This document shows positions 8,501 through 15,833 of a DNA stretch of 56,873 bases, in pieces; the stretch's first letter is position 1, and every line of letters starts with the position of its first letter. Both the position numbers and the translations under genes were made by a program. Source of the DNA: Siccirubricoccus soli (lineage in GTDB: Bacteria; Pseudomonadota; Alphaproteobacteria; Acetobacterales; Acetobacteraceae); the NCBI RefSeq assembly GCF_024178315.1, contig NZ_JAMZIK010000103.1, positions 1 through 56,873 on the forward strand, written 5' to 3'. The notes below the pieces were generated by a model. The model saw only the letters and a list, made by a program, of their open reading frames with translations. It did not search any database and was not told the origin of the DNA.

Positions 8501-9874
8501 ATGCTGCGCAGCCTGTTCCTCATCGGGGTCTTCCTCGGCTTTCTCGGGCTCGGCATGGCGGCGCCCTTCGTGCTCAGCCTCGGCTATGTCTGGGCGAGCA
8601 TCTTCCGTCCGCAATCCGTCGCCTACGCCATCCTGCCCGCCATCCCGGTCTCGCTCATCCTGGGGGCGCTCGCCATCCTCTGGTTCGTGCTGCGGGACCT
8701 GCGCTACCCGCCGCGGATGACGCCGGTGCTGGCCCTCCTCCTCGCCATGGCGGTCTGGGTGACCTTCACCACCGCGGTGCTCGCCATCGCCCCCGAGATG
8801 GCCTGGACGAAATGGGACTGGGCCTTCAAGACGATCGTCTTCGCCGCCTTCATGGTCTTCGTCTTCCGCTCCCGCATCCAGATCGAGGCGCTGGTGCAGG
8901 TGATCTGCTTCTCCTTCGCCGGGCATTTCCTGCTGGTCGGGGTGAAGACGCTGATCAGCGGCGGCGGCTACGGCAAGGAGCTCGGCCTCATCGGCGGCAA
9001 TACCGGCTTCGGCGAGGGCGGGAATTTCGCCGCCGCGACGCAGATGTGCGTGCCGCTGCTGGTCTTCCTCGCCCGCCACAACCTGCTGGCGCCGCGCTGG
9101 AAGCTGGCGCCGCTCGGCTATCTCGGCCTCGCCGGCCTCGCCCTCATCGCCTCGGTCGGCACCTACCAGCGCAGCGCGCTGATCGGCCTCGCCGTGCTCG
9201 GTATCGCCTTCTGGCTGCGCAGCCGGCGGAAGCTGCTGGTCGGCGGCATCTGCGTGGCGGGGGCGCTGTTCCTCGCTTTCGCCACCTCCTCCGCCTGGCT
9301 GGAGCGGATGGAGACGATCGACGACTACAAGTCGGAATCCTCCGCCTACACCCGCATCCTGGTCTGGCAATGGACATTGGGCTTCGTCGCCGATCATCCG
9401 CTGGGCGGCGGCTTCAGCAGCTATGTCGTGAATGAGATCGCCGTCCCGCCGACGCCGGAGCGGCCGGAGGGCTATGTGCAGCATGGCCGCGCCTTCCACA
9501 GCAGCTACTTCGAGATGCTGGGCGAGCATGGCTGGCCCGGCCTGGCGCTGTTCCTGGCGCTGAACCTGCTGACCCTGCTGAACATGGAGCGGGTGCGACA
9601 GCAGGCCAGGGGGCGGGAAGACTTCCTTTGGTGCCGGGACCTGGCGACGGCGCTGCAGCTTGCCCTGCTGGTGCTGCTGTCCAGCGGCGCCTTCGTCGGC
9701 ATCGCCTTCCAGCCGATGTTCTGGTACCTCTATGCGCTTGGCGCCTGCCTGCAGCACCACTGGCAGCGCGCCTCCGCCGATTTCCGCGTGACACAGCGAG
9801 CGGATGCGCTGGCCGCAACCGGCCGGGTGCCGCGCAGCCTGCGGAATGCCCAGGCGAAGGCGGCGGCGCGCTAG
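8501..9874 (+). CDS. O-antigen ligase / polymerase-family membrane protein (Wzy_C type)
   Basis: 457-residue polytopic membrane protein. The N-terminus (FVLSLGYVWASIFRPQSVAYAI) resembles DUF5935, found at the start of the exosortase-associated O-glycosylation ligase-like group. A Wzy_C/O-antigen ligase core includes GTYQRSALIGLAVLG in the middle, and a large periplasmic loop has GRAFHSSYFEMLGEHGWPGL, where a His and acidic residues typical of the family occur. Such proteins transfer or polymerise lipid-linked glycans at the periplasmic face of the inner membrane. With the GT2, CelD-like and YdcF-like genes it makes a small surface-polysaccharide block. Its stop codon (9872-9874) is the TAG of a palindromic repeat. 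Confidence 0.85.
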   Translation: MLRSLFLIGVFLGFLGLGMAAPFVLSLGYVWASIFRPQSVAYAILPAIPVSLILGALAILWFVLRDLRYPPRMTPVLALLLAMAVWVTFTTAVLAIAPEMAWTKWDWAFKTIVFAAFMVFVFRSRIQIEALVQVICFSFAGHFLLVGVKTLISGGGYGKELGLIGGNTGFGEGGNFAAATQMCVPLLVFLARHNLLAPRWKLAPLGYLGLAGLALIASVGTYQRSALIGLAVLGIAFWLRSRRKLLVGGICVAGALFLAFATSSAWLERMETIDDYKSESSAYTRILVWQWTLGFVADHPLGGGFSSYVVNEIAVPPTPERPEGYVQHGRAFHSSYFEMLGEHGWPGLALFLALNLLTLLNMERVRQQARGREDFLWCRDLATALQLALLVLLSSGAFVGIAFQPMFWYLYALGACLQHHWQRASADFRVTQRADALAATGRVPRSLRNAQAKAAAR

Positions 9875-9977
9875 AGTGGATCGCCGTAGGGCAGCATCGC
9901 CCGAAGGCGTGAATCTGCCCTGCAAACAAAGGCGTAGAGCGCTTTCGGTGAACGCGTGCGAACCGAAAACGCTCTAG
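9871..9977 (+). repeat. TAGAGC-type palindromic repeat, two modules
   Basis: Module 1 (about 9872-9934) has imperfect inverted ends and an inner CGCC/GGCG stem; it is nearly the same as the start of the repeat at 28853. Module 2 (9935-9976) is a long palindrome: TAGAGCG pairs with CGCTCTA and TTTCGGT pairs with ACCGAAA. The first TAG ends the ligase gene. Probably also a transcription terminator or RNA-stability element. Confidence 0.8.
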
Positions 9978-10187
9978 TGGCCTGATTGCGAAGTCCTGCG
10001 GATTTCGTTTTCAGGCCACCCGCCATTATCTGCAGCGGCCTGCCGATCCGCTGCGTTCGTGCGAAATTCCACGAACTTCGCGGGCAGGACACCAGAGCAA
10101 TATCCGATCAGGTGGAGCAGCTTATCTTCGACCTGTTGGATCACACCGTGGTCCATCAGGCCGGAGGCCGTCCGGCAGGCCGCCGGC
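9978..10187. other. Intergenic region with further small dyads
   Basis: About 210 bases between the palindromic repeat and the convergent metW end. GTGGCCTGA (9977-9985) pairs with TCAGGCCAC shortly downstream, and GCGAA/TTCGC flank a short loop near 10060-10080. The base composition is less GC-rich than the surroundings. I see no convincing gene. It may be a degraded member of the same repeat class or terminators for the converging genes. Confidence 0.4.
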
Positions 10188-10856
10188 TCAGCGGCGGCGG
10201 AGCTGGAACAGCGCCTGCTCCCCGAAGAGATTGGCGAGACGGGGGGAGCGGCGCCACGGCGCCTTCAGCCCGTGCTCATCCACCGCCAGCCATTCCTCCA
10301 CCACATAGCCGTCCAGGGCGCAGAGCTCGAAGAAGTCCCGGATGGTGCAGGGGTGAATGTTCGGCGTCTCGTGCCAGGGGCGGTGCCAGGTGCTGGTCAT
10401 CGGCATCCGCCCGGTCGCCAGCAACTGCCAGCGTACGATCCAGTGGCCGAAATTGGGGAAGCTGACGATGGCGTGCCGGCCGATGCGCAGCATCTGCCGC
10501 AGCACCTCCCGCGGCTTCTCCACCGCCTGCAGGGTGCGGGAGAGCACGACGTAGTCGAAGGCGCCATCGGGGTAGAAGGCGAGGTCGTGGTCCGCATCAC
10601 CCTGGATGACGGCGAGGCCGGCGGCGACCGCCTGGGTGGCGGCCGCCATGTCGATCTCGATCCCCCGCGCATCCGCCCCCTTCTCGGCGGTGAGATGGGC
10701 GAGCAGCGCGCCGTCGCCGCAGCCGATATCCAGCACGCGGGCACCGCGCGGGATCATCTCCGCGATCAAGCGGAGGTCGAGCCGCATGTTCTTGGCGACG
10801 TATCTGATTTCGCTGCTCCGCAGCGGGGGGCGGACATCCGCCGGCGAGTCGGGCAT
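10188..10856 (-). CDS. metW: MetW methyltransferase-like protein (methionine biosynthesis)
   Basis: 222-residue class I SAM-methyltransferase-fold protein. Motif I is VLDIGCGDGALLAHL around residue 40, an acidic residue follows in RGIEIDM, and the MetW-specific C-terminal region reads WHRPWHETPNIHPCTIRDF. MetW is encoded next to MetX in many proteobacteria and is needed for efficient homoserine acylation by MetX-type enzymes; its catalytic activity is not settled. It starts 2 bases after the metX stop, so the two form an operon. Convergent with the polysaccharide genes. Confidence 0.93.
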   Translation of the reverse strand: MPDSPADVRPPLRSSEIRYVAKNMRLDLRLIAEMIPRGARVLDIGCGDGALLAHLTAEKGADARGIEIDMAAATQAVAAGLAVIQGDADHDLAFYPDGAFDYVVLSRTLQAVEKPREVLRQMLRIGRHAIVSFPNFGHWIVRWQLLATGRMPMTSTWHRPWHETPNIHPCTIRDFFELCALDGYVVEEWLAVDEHGLKAPWRRSPRLANLFGEQALFQLRRR

Positions 10857-10858
10857 GG

Positions 10859-12013
10859 CTATGCTCCCACCCTGTCCGCCGCGCCGGCGAGGAACCCGCC
10901 CAGCGCCCGATGGAATTCCGGCTCCTCCAGCAGGAAGGCGTCATGCCCCTTGTCGGAGGCGATCTCGACGAAGCTGACATTCGCCGCCGCGGCGTTCAGC
11001 GCCCGGACGATGGCGCGGCTCTCGCTGGTGGGGAACAGCCAGTCGCTGGAAAAGCTCGCCACGAAGAAGCGCGTCGCGGTGCCGCGGAAGGCGGCGGCCA
11101 GGTCGCCCTCATGCTCCGCCGCCAGGTCGAAATAGTCCATTGCCCGGGTGATGGTCAGGTAGCTGTTCGCATCGAAGCGGCGGACGAAGGTGCTGCCCTG
11201 GTGGCGGAGATAGCTCTCCACCTCGAACACGTCCTCGAGGAAGGTGAGCGCCGCGGCGCCGCGCAGCCGGCGGCCGAATTTCCGCGTCAGCGCCTGTTCG
11301 GAGAGGTAGGTGATATGCGCCACCATCCGGGCGACGGAGAGGCCCTGGGCGGGGACCCGCCCATCCTCCCAGTAGCGGCCGCCCTTCCAGTCCGGGTCGG
11401 CATGGATGGCGGCGCGGCCAACCTCGTGGAAGGCGATGTTCTGGGCGCTGTGATAGGCGGCGGTCGCGATGGGCGCAGCGGCGAAGACGGCATCCGGGTA
11501 GGTCGCCGCCCATTCCAGCACCTGCATTCCCCCCATGGAGCCGCCGACCACGGCGAGCAGCCGGGGGATGCCGAGATGGTCCACCAGCATCTTCTGGGCG
11601 CCGACCATGTCCCGGATCGTCACATTGGGGAAATCCGTGCCCCAGGGCCGGCCGAGCGGGCGGCCGGCGGGGTCCGTCATCTCCTCCCGCGGGCCGGTCG
11701 AGCCCATGCAGCCGCCGAGGACATTGGCGCAGATCAGGAAGTAGCGGTCGGTGTCGAGCGGCTTGCCAGGGCCGACGATGCTCTCCCACCAGCCGGCACG
11801 GCCGGTCAGCGGGTGGCGCTCCGCCACATACTGGTCGCCGGTGAGGGCGTGGCAGATGAGGATGGCGTTGCTGCGAGCGGCGTTCAGCCGGCCATAGGTG
11901 CGGTAGGCCACCGCGACCGGGGCAATGGTCACGCCGCATTCCAGCCGCATGCCCTCGGCGAAGAGAGCACGCTGGTGGTCCACCTGGGGGAAGGGGGCGA
12001 CGTGGGTGGTCAT
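10859..12013 (-). CDS. metX: Homoserine O-acyltransferase MetX
   Basis: Cytoplasmic alpha/beta-hydrolase enzyme that activates homoserine (acetyl-CoA or succinyl-CoA donor) in methionine synthesis. About 384 residues, usual length. Motifs in order: [17 protein letters not shown] near the start, [12 protein letters not shown], nucleophile Ser in [14 protein letters not shown], Asp in DWLFPTSES and His in [10 protein letters not shown] near the C-terminus. The ATG at 12013 is chosen because GGAA lies just upstream; an ATG at 12034 adds seven residues but has a pyrimidine-rich, SD-less leader. The frame stays open far upstream, but that part is antisense to chorismate mutase and is rejected. A structured leader lies upstream. 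Confidence 0.94.
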   Translation of the reverse strand: MTTHVAPFPQVDHQRALFAEGMRLECGVTIAPVAVAYRTYGRLNAARSNAILICHALTGDQYVAERHPLTGRAGWWESIVGPGKPLDTDRYFLICANVLGGCMGSTGPREEMTDPAGRPLGRPWGTDFPNVTIRDMVGAQKMLVDHLGIPRLLAVVGGSMGGMQVLEWAATYPDAVFAAAPIATAAYHSAQNIAFHEVGRAAIHADPDWKGGRYWEDGRVPAQGLSVARMVAHITYLSEQALTRKFGRRLRGAAALTFLEDVFEVESYLRHQGSTFVRRFDANSYLTITRAMDYFDLAAEHEGDLAAAFRGTATRFFVASFSSDWLFPTSESRAIVRALNAAAANVSFVEIASDKGHDAFLLEEPEFHRALGGFLAGAADRVGA

Positions 12014-12280
12014 GCCGTTCCGTTCATGGGCCATGTGCAGGCGGGCGGATGCAGGTCCGCTGGCCTGCGGACCGGCGGACCTGCCGACGCTCCGGGCGCG
12101 GCCAGGGCCCGGCAGGCCATTGGAAACAAAGGATGCTGTCCCGAGGTTGAAAGGGTCCGGCCCCGGGACAGCAGCAGGAATAGGGTGCGCCGGCCCAGTC
12201 TTCAACAGCGGCTTCGACCGCAGCCCTGCCTTGGCGGCGCCCGCCCCCCCGGCTAAAGCTGCCCCGAAAGCTGGATCGAG
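12014..12280 (-). promoter_or_regulatory. Structured leader / promoter region between metX and chorismate mutase
   Basis: Divergent intergenic region. Read toward metX it contains a 9-bp perfect stem (GCTGTCCCG at 12135-12143 with CGGGACAGC at 12164-12172, 20-base loop) followed by ATCCTTTGTTTCC. Two more GC stems lie downstream (CCTGCCG/CGGCAGG and GGTCCGC/GCGGACC, roughly 12050-12118). I do not recognise a known SAM riboswitch consensus. The hairpin plus T-rich tract looks like an attenuator. Confidence 0.45.
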
Positions 12281-13132
12281 ATGACCCCGCCCCCAGACTC
12301 CGCCGCGGCGCCAGGCCCCGAAAACCTCCTCGCTGAGCTCCGCGCCGAGATCGACGCGCTCGACAGCGCCCTGCACGACCTCGTCATGCGCCGTGCCGAG
12401 GTGGTGGCGCGGCTGGCTGCCAGCGGCATCAAGGCCGGGCGCCAGGCCAGCCCGCTGCGGCCGGGGCGGGAGGCGATGATCCTCCGCCGCCTGCTCGCCC
12501 GCCACCACGGCCCGCTGCCGCGCCTTGCCCTGGTGCGGCTTTGGCGGGAGATCCTGGCCGGCTCCTCCGCCATGCAGGGCGGCTTCACCATCGCCGTGCC
12601 CGCCACGGGGGGCGAGCTGCTGCGCCTGGCGCGGGAGCATTTCGGCAGTCCGGCGCCGTTGCGCAGCGTGGAGACCGCGACCCGCGCCCTGTCCGCGGTG
12701 ACGGAGGGCGAGGCGCAACTCGCCGTGCTGCCCCTGCCGGAGGAGGGCGAGGCGCCCGATCTCGCCTGGTGGACGCGGCTGGAGGTGCCGCGGCTGCAGG
12801 TGGTGGCGAGGCTGCCCTTCTACGCCCCGAAGGCGGAGGGCGTCCCGGAGGCGCTGGCCGTCACCCAGGGGCGGGCCGACCCCTCCGGCGCCGATCGCAC
12901 CCTGCTGCGCCTCGAGATCGCCGATGACCGCGGCCGGGCGGCGCTGTCCGCCGCCCTGGCCGCCGCCGGCCTGCCGCCCCGGCTGCTGCTGCTGCACCGC
13001 GTCGGCGGCGTGGTGCTCGCGCTGGCGGAGGTGGAGGGGATGCTGGCGGAGGACGACCCGCGCCTTGCCGCCCTGCCCGTGGCCCGCGCCCAGATCCTCG
13101 GCGCCTATGCCGCGCCCGAGAGAGGAGAGTGA
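12281..13132 (+). CDS. Chorismate mutase (AroQ type) with C-terminal extension
   Basis: 283 residues. Residues about 15-95 form an AroQ helical chorismate mutase: [20 protein letters not shown], then [10 protein letters not shown], then [17 protein letters not shown] and [12 protein letters not shown], converting chorismate to prephenate. Residues about 100-280 start [20 protein letters not shown] and resemble, without the clear catalytic motifs, the periplasmic-binding-like fold of prephenate dehydratase; this is inference. It heads an operon with hisC and tyrC: its stop lies within the hisC start region. The arrangement supplies prephenate to the downstream dehydrogenase for tyrosine. Start ATG 12281 is preceded by a weak GGATCGAG. 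Confidence 0.85.
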   Translation: MTPPPDSAAAPGPENLLAELRAEIDALDSALHDLVMRRAEVVARLAASGIKAGRQASPLRPGREAMILRRLLARHHGPLPRLALVRLWREILAGSSAMQGGFTIAVPATGGELLRLAREHFGSPAPLRSVETATRALSAVTEGEAQLAVLPLPEEGEAPDLAWWTRLEVPRLQVVARLPFYAPKAEGVPEALAVTQGRADPSGADRTLLRLEIADDRGRAALSAALAAAGLPPRLLLLHRVGGVVLALAEVEGMLAEDDPRLAALPVARAQILGAYAAPERGE

Positions 13133-13137
13133 CCCCG

Positions 13138-14235
13138 ATGCCGAGCCTGCTGCCGCGCCCCACCATCCTCTCCATCGAGCCCTATGTCGGCGGCGAGTCC
13201 AAGCTTCCGGGCGTCAACCGCATCGTCAAGCTGTCCTCCAACGAGGGCGCCTTCGGCGTGCCCCCCGCCGCCAAGGCAGCCTATGCCGAGCTGGCCGGGG
13301 AGCTGCACCGCTACCCGGATGGCAGCGCCGCGCCGCTGCGCGCCGCGCTCGGCGCCCGCTTCAAGCTGGACCCGGCGAAGATCGTCTGCGGCAACGGCTC
13401 GGACGAGATCATCGCCCATCTCATCCTCGCCTTTGGCGGGGAGGGGACGGAGCTGGTGATGAGCGCGCATGGCTTCGTCATGTACGACATCGCCGGCCGC
13501 TATGCCGGCTGCCAGGTCATCAAGGTGCCGGAGAAGAACCTGACGGCCGATGTGGACGCCATGCTGGCCGCCGTCGGGCCGCGGACCAGGCTGATGTTCC
13601 TCGCCAACCCGAACAACCCCACCGGCTCCCTTCTGCCGGCGGCCGAGGTGGCGCGGCTGCGCGCCGGGTTGCGGGAGGACGTGCTGCTGGTGCTGGACTC
13701 GGCCTACGCCGAATACGTCACCCGGCCGGATTACGACCCCGGCACGGCGCTGGTGGAGGCCGGCACCAACACGGTGATGACGCGGACCTTCAGCAAGGTC
13801 TTCGGCCTGGGCGGCGTCCGCCTCGGCTGGTGCTACGCCCCGGCGCATGTGGTGGACGTGCTGAACCGCGTGCGCGGCCCCTTCAACGTGAATGCCCCGG
13901 CCATGGCCGCTGGCATCGCCGCCCTGGCCGAGCCCGGCTGGGTGGAGAAGAGCGTCGCCCACAATGCCGAATGGCGGGCGAAGCTGAGCAGCGCGCTGAC
14001 CGCTGCCGGCATCACGGTGCATCCCAGCGAGGGCAATTTCATCCTGGCGGATTTCGCCACCGCCGCCCGCGCCAAGGCGGCGGATGCGGCGCTGAAGGCG
14101 CGCGGCCTCATCGTCCGCGCCATGGGCGCCTACAGCCTGCCGCAATGCCTGCGCATCACCGTGGGCACGGCGGAAGAATGCACCATGGTGGCGGATACCC
14201 TCGCCGCCTTCATGCAGAGCGCCGATGCCGCCTGA
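13138..14235 (+). CDS. hisC: Histidinol-phosphate / aromatic aminotransferase HisC
   Basis: PLP-dependent class I/II aminotransferase, 365 residues. Visible: [13 protein letters not shown] near residue 30, [30 protein letters not shown], and the PLP lysine in [12 protein letters not shown] (about Lys220) followed by VRLGW. It transaminates imidazole-acetol phosphate in histidine synthesis. Its place between chorismate mutase and prephenate dehydrogenase suggests that it also transaminates aromatic keto acids, as known for HisC-like enzymes in this context. ATG 13138 is preferred with AGGAG about 10 bases upstream; a GTG at 13129 overlapping the previous stop is the alternative. Its 3' end overlaps tyrC by 11 bases. 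Confidence 0.92.
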   Translation: MPSLLPRPTILSIEPYVGGESKLPGVNRIVKLSSNEGAFGVPPAAKAAYAELAGELHRYPDGSAAPLRAALGARFKLDPAKIVCGNGSDEIIAHLILAFGGEGTELVMSAHGFVMYDIAGRYAGCQVIKVPEKNLTADVDAMLAAVGPRTRLMFLANPNNPTGSLLPAAEVARLRAGLREDVLLVLDSAYAEYVTRPDYDPGTALVEAGTNTVMTRTFSKVFGLGGVRLGWCYAPAHVVDVLNRVRGPFNVNAPAMAAGIAALAEPGWVEKSVAHNAEWRAKLSSALTAAGITVHPSEGNFILADFATAARAKAADAALKARGLIVRAMGAYSLPQCLRITVGTAEECTMVADTLAAFMQSADAA

Positions 14236-15115
14236 GCCCATTTTCGATCGGCTCTGCCTGATCGGCGTCGGGCTGATCGGCAGCTCCATCGCGCGGGCGG
14301 CGAAGGAGAAGGGCGGGATCGCCCGCACCATCGTCGCCCATACGCGGCGGGAGGCGACGCTGGCCCGGGTGCGGGAGCTGGGCTTCGCCGATGTGGTGGA
14401 GCCGGACGCAGCCAAGGCCGTCGAGGGCTGCGACGGCGTCATCCTCTGCGTCCCGGTCGGTGCCTATGCCGGGGTGATGCGGACCATCGCGCCGCATCTG
14501 GCGCCCGGCTGCGTGCTGAGCGATGTCGGCTCCACCAAGGGCAGCGTCATCCGCGACCTCTCGCCGCTGCTGCCGCCGGGGATCCACCTGATCCCGGCGC
14601 ACCCGATGGCGGGGACCGAGCATAGCGGCCCGGATGCCGGCTTCGCCACGCTGTTCGAGGGACGCTACTGCATCCTCACGCCCCTGTCGGGCAGCGACCG
14701 CGCTGCGGCGGAGAAGGTGGCGGAGCTCTGGCGCCGCTGCGGCTCCATGGTGGAGCGGATGGATGCCGAGACGCATGACAAGGTCGTCGCCATCGTCTCC
14801 CACCTCCCGCACCTGATCGCCTTCACCATCTGCGGCACGGCGGACGACCTGGCGGAGGAAACGCGGGAGGCGGTGCTGAAATTCGCCGCCTCCGGCTTCC
14901 GCGACTTCACCCGCATCGCGGCCAGCGACGTGGACATGTGGCGCGACATCTTCCTCAACAACCGCGATGCGCTGCTGGAGATGCTGGCGCGCTTCACCGA
15001 GGACAGCCATGCGCTGGCCCGCGCCGTGCGCTGGGGCCAGGCGGAGTTCATCGAGGACCGGATCCGGCGCGGCCGGCGCATTCGGCGCGGGCTGATCGAG
15101 CGGAAGCAGGCGTGA
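14225..15115 (+). CDS. tyrC: Prephenate/arogenate (cyclohexadienyl) dehydrogenase
   Basis: 296-residue NAD(P)-dependent oxidative decarboxylase that makes 4-hydroxyphenylpyruvate or tyrosine. The Rossmann motif [15 protein letters not shown] is at residues about 11-25, followed by VGSTKGSVI and the substrate-binding/catalytic histidine region [13 protein letters not shown] near residues 125-137. The C-terminal helical dimerisation domain includes [18 protein letters not shown]. There is no ACT domain, so feedback regulation by tyrosine is likely to be weak or absent. Overlaps the end of hisC, implying translational coupling. Confidence 0.93.
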   Translation: MPPEPIFDRLCLIGVGLIGSSIARAAKEKGGIARTIVAHTRREATLARVRELGFADVVEPDAAKAVEGCDGVILCVPVGAYAGVMRTIAPHLAPGCVLSDVGSTKGSVIRDLSPLLPPGIHLIPAHPMAGTEHSGPDAGFATLFEGRYCILTPLSGSDRAAAEKVAELWRRCGSMVERMDAETHDKVVAIVSHLPHLIAFTICGTADDLAEETREAVLKFAASGFRDFTRIAASDVDMWRDIFLNNRDALLEMLARFTEDSHALARAVRWGQAEFIEDRIRRGRRIRRGLIERKQA

Positions 15116-15196
15116 GGCGGCGGGCGGCGCTGCCGGGGCTGGCGGTGGCTGGCCTCTGGCTTCGCCCGGCCCGGCCGCTTTCCTTGGCGCGGTCCT

Positions 15197-15568
15197 ATGA
15201 CTGCTTCTTCCAGTCGGGTTGCGCCAGCTCAAGGCGAACCCGCTGCGAGACCGGTACGCCGCCGCGCGGCAATGGCGCCGCTTCGAGAAAGGCGATCCGG
15301 TAGGCAATCCGCACTATGGTTCGGGCCCTGGCTTGGCAGGCTCACCCCGGTGGAGGTGACCGGCCATGTCGATGGCGCCGAGGCCCGGCTTGGCTTGCGG
15401 CAACTCGCCTGGGCCCGAGCGGAGGCGTCGGCGAACGCCCTCCGTAACTTTGGCGTCAGCCACGACAGGCTCGTGGTGCGGCACATGGGCGCTGCCCGTC
15501 CCTTGGTGCCTGTGCCGCCAGGGACGGCGGAGCCGCAGAACCGCAGGGTCGAGATCGTCCTGCGCTGA
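15197..15568 (+). pseudogene. Probable remnant of an OmpA-like domain gene
   Basis: The last 75 or so residues of a 123-residue frame match the end of an OmpA/MotB peptidoglycan-binding domain: VEVTGHVDGAE, LAWARAEASANALRNFGV, then EPQNRRVEIVLR. The diaminopimelate-binding Asp (GHVD) and Arg (WAR) are kept. The start of the domain is compressed to a few residues (LWFGPWLGRLTP), and no signal peptide or membrane anchor precedes it; the upstream part is Arg-rich and unlike an exported protein. I infer a deletion-damaged gene, though a short divergent OmpA-like protein is possible. It lies alone after the tyrC operon. Confidence 0.5.
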
Positions 15569-15833
15569 AGCGCCGGGTTGCGGCCGCAGCGCCGATCTGA
15601 CCGCTTGTATCCGCTGCCGCCATTGCCAGGCCGCCCCGCCTCTCCGTCCTCATCGCGCGGCGGCTTCTGTGTGCCGCGGCTGGAGTGCGGCCGCGGCGTC
15701 GTGCGATCCCTGCGCATAGGCATTGCGAATCTGTTCGCAACAAAAGGCTTGATGAAACTGAGAATCAATTGCAATTGACGGCGCGGCGGGCCTGTCCGGG
15801 TTGCGCCGCACATGCTTGCCGGAAGACACCTAG
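15569..15833 (+). promoter_or_regulatory. Upstream region of the TonB receptor with two perfect dyads
   Basis: Two dyads stand out in a locally AT-richer stretch. TTGCGAA-TCTG-TTCGCAA is at 15723-15740, and the 14-bp palindrome TCAATTGCAATTGA is at 15765-15778, preceded by TGAGAA. Position and AT-rich dyad form suit Fur- or Irr-type iron operators controlling the iron operon that starts at 15834. Binding is inferred. The rest of the stretch shows nothing recognisable. Confidence 0.5.

Noticed and set aside
7781-9925. Minus-strand frame of 714 codons opposite the CelD-like and ligase genes
   Set aside because: Antisense to two recognisable genes; His/Gln/Arg/Gly-rich shadow composition. It starts inside the palindromic repeat.
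12035-12180. SAM-II riboswitch upstream of metX
   Set aside because: Looked for because of gene context, but the consensus segments are not present; retained only as an unassigned structured leader.
12014-12997. Upstream extension of the metX frame by about 330 codons
   Set aside because: It runs through the intergenic region and antisense to chorismate mutase. MetX is complete from 12013.
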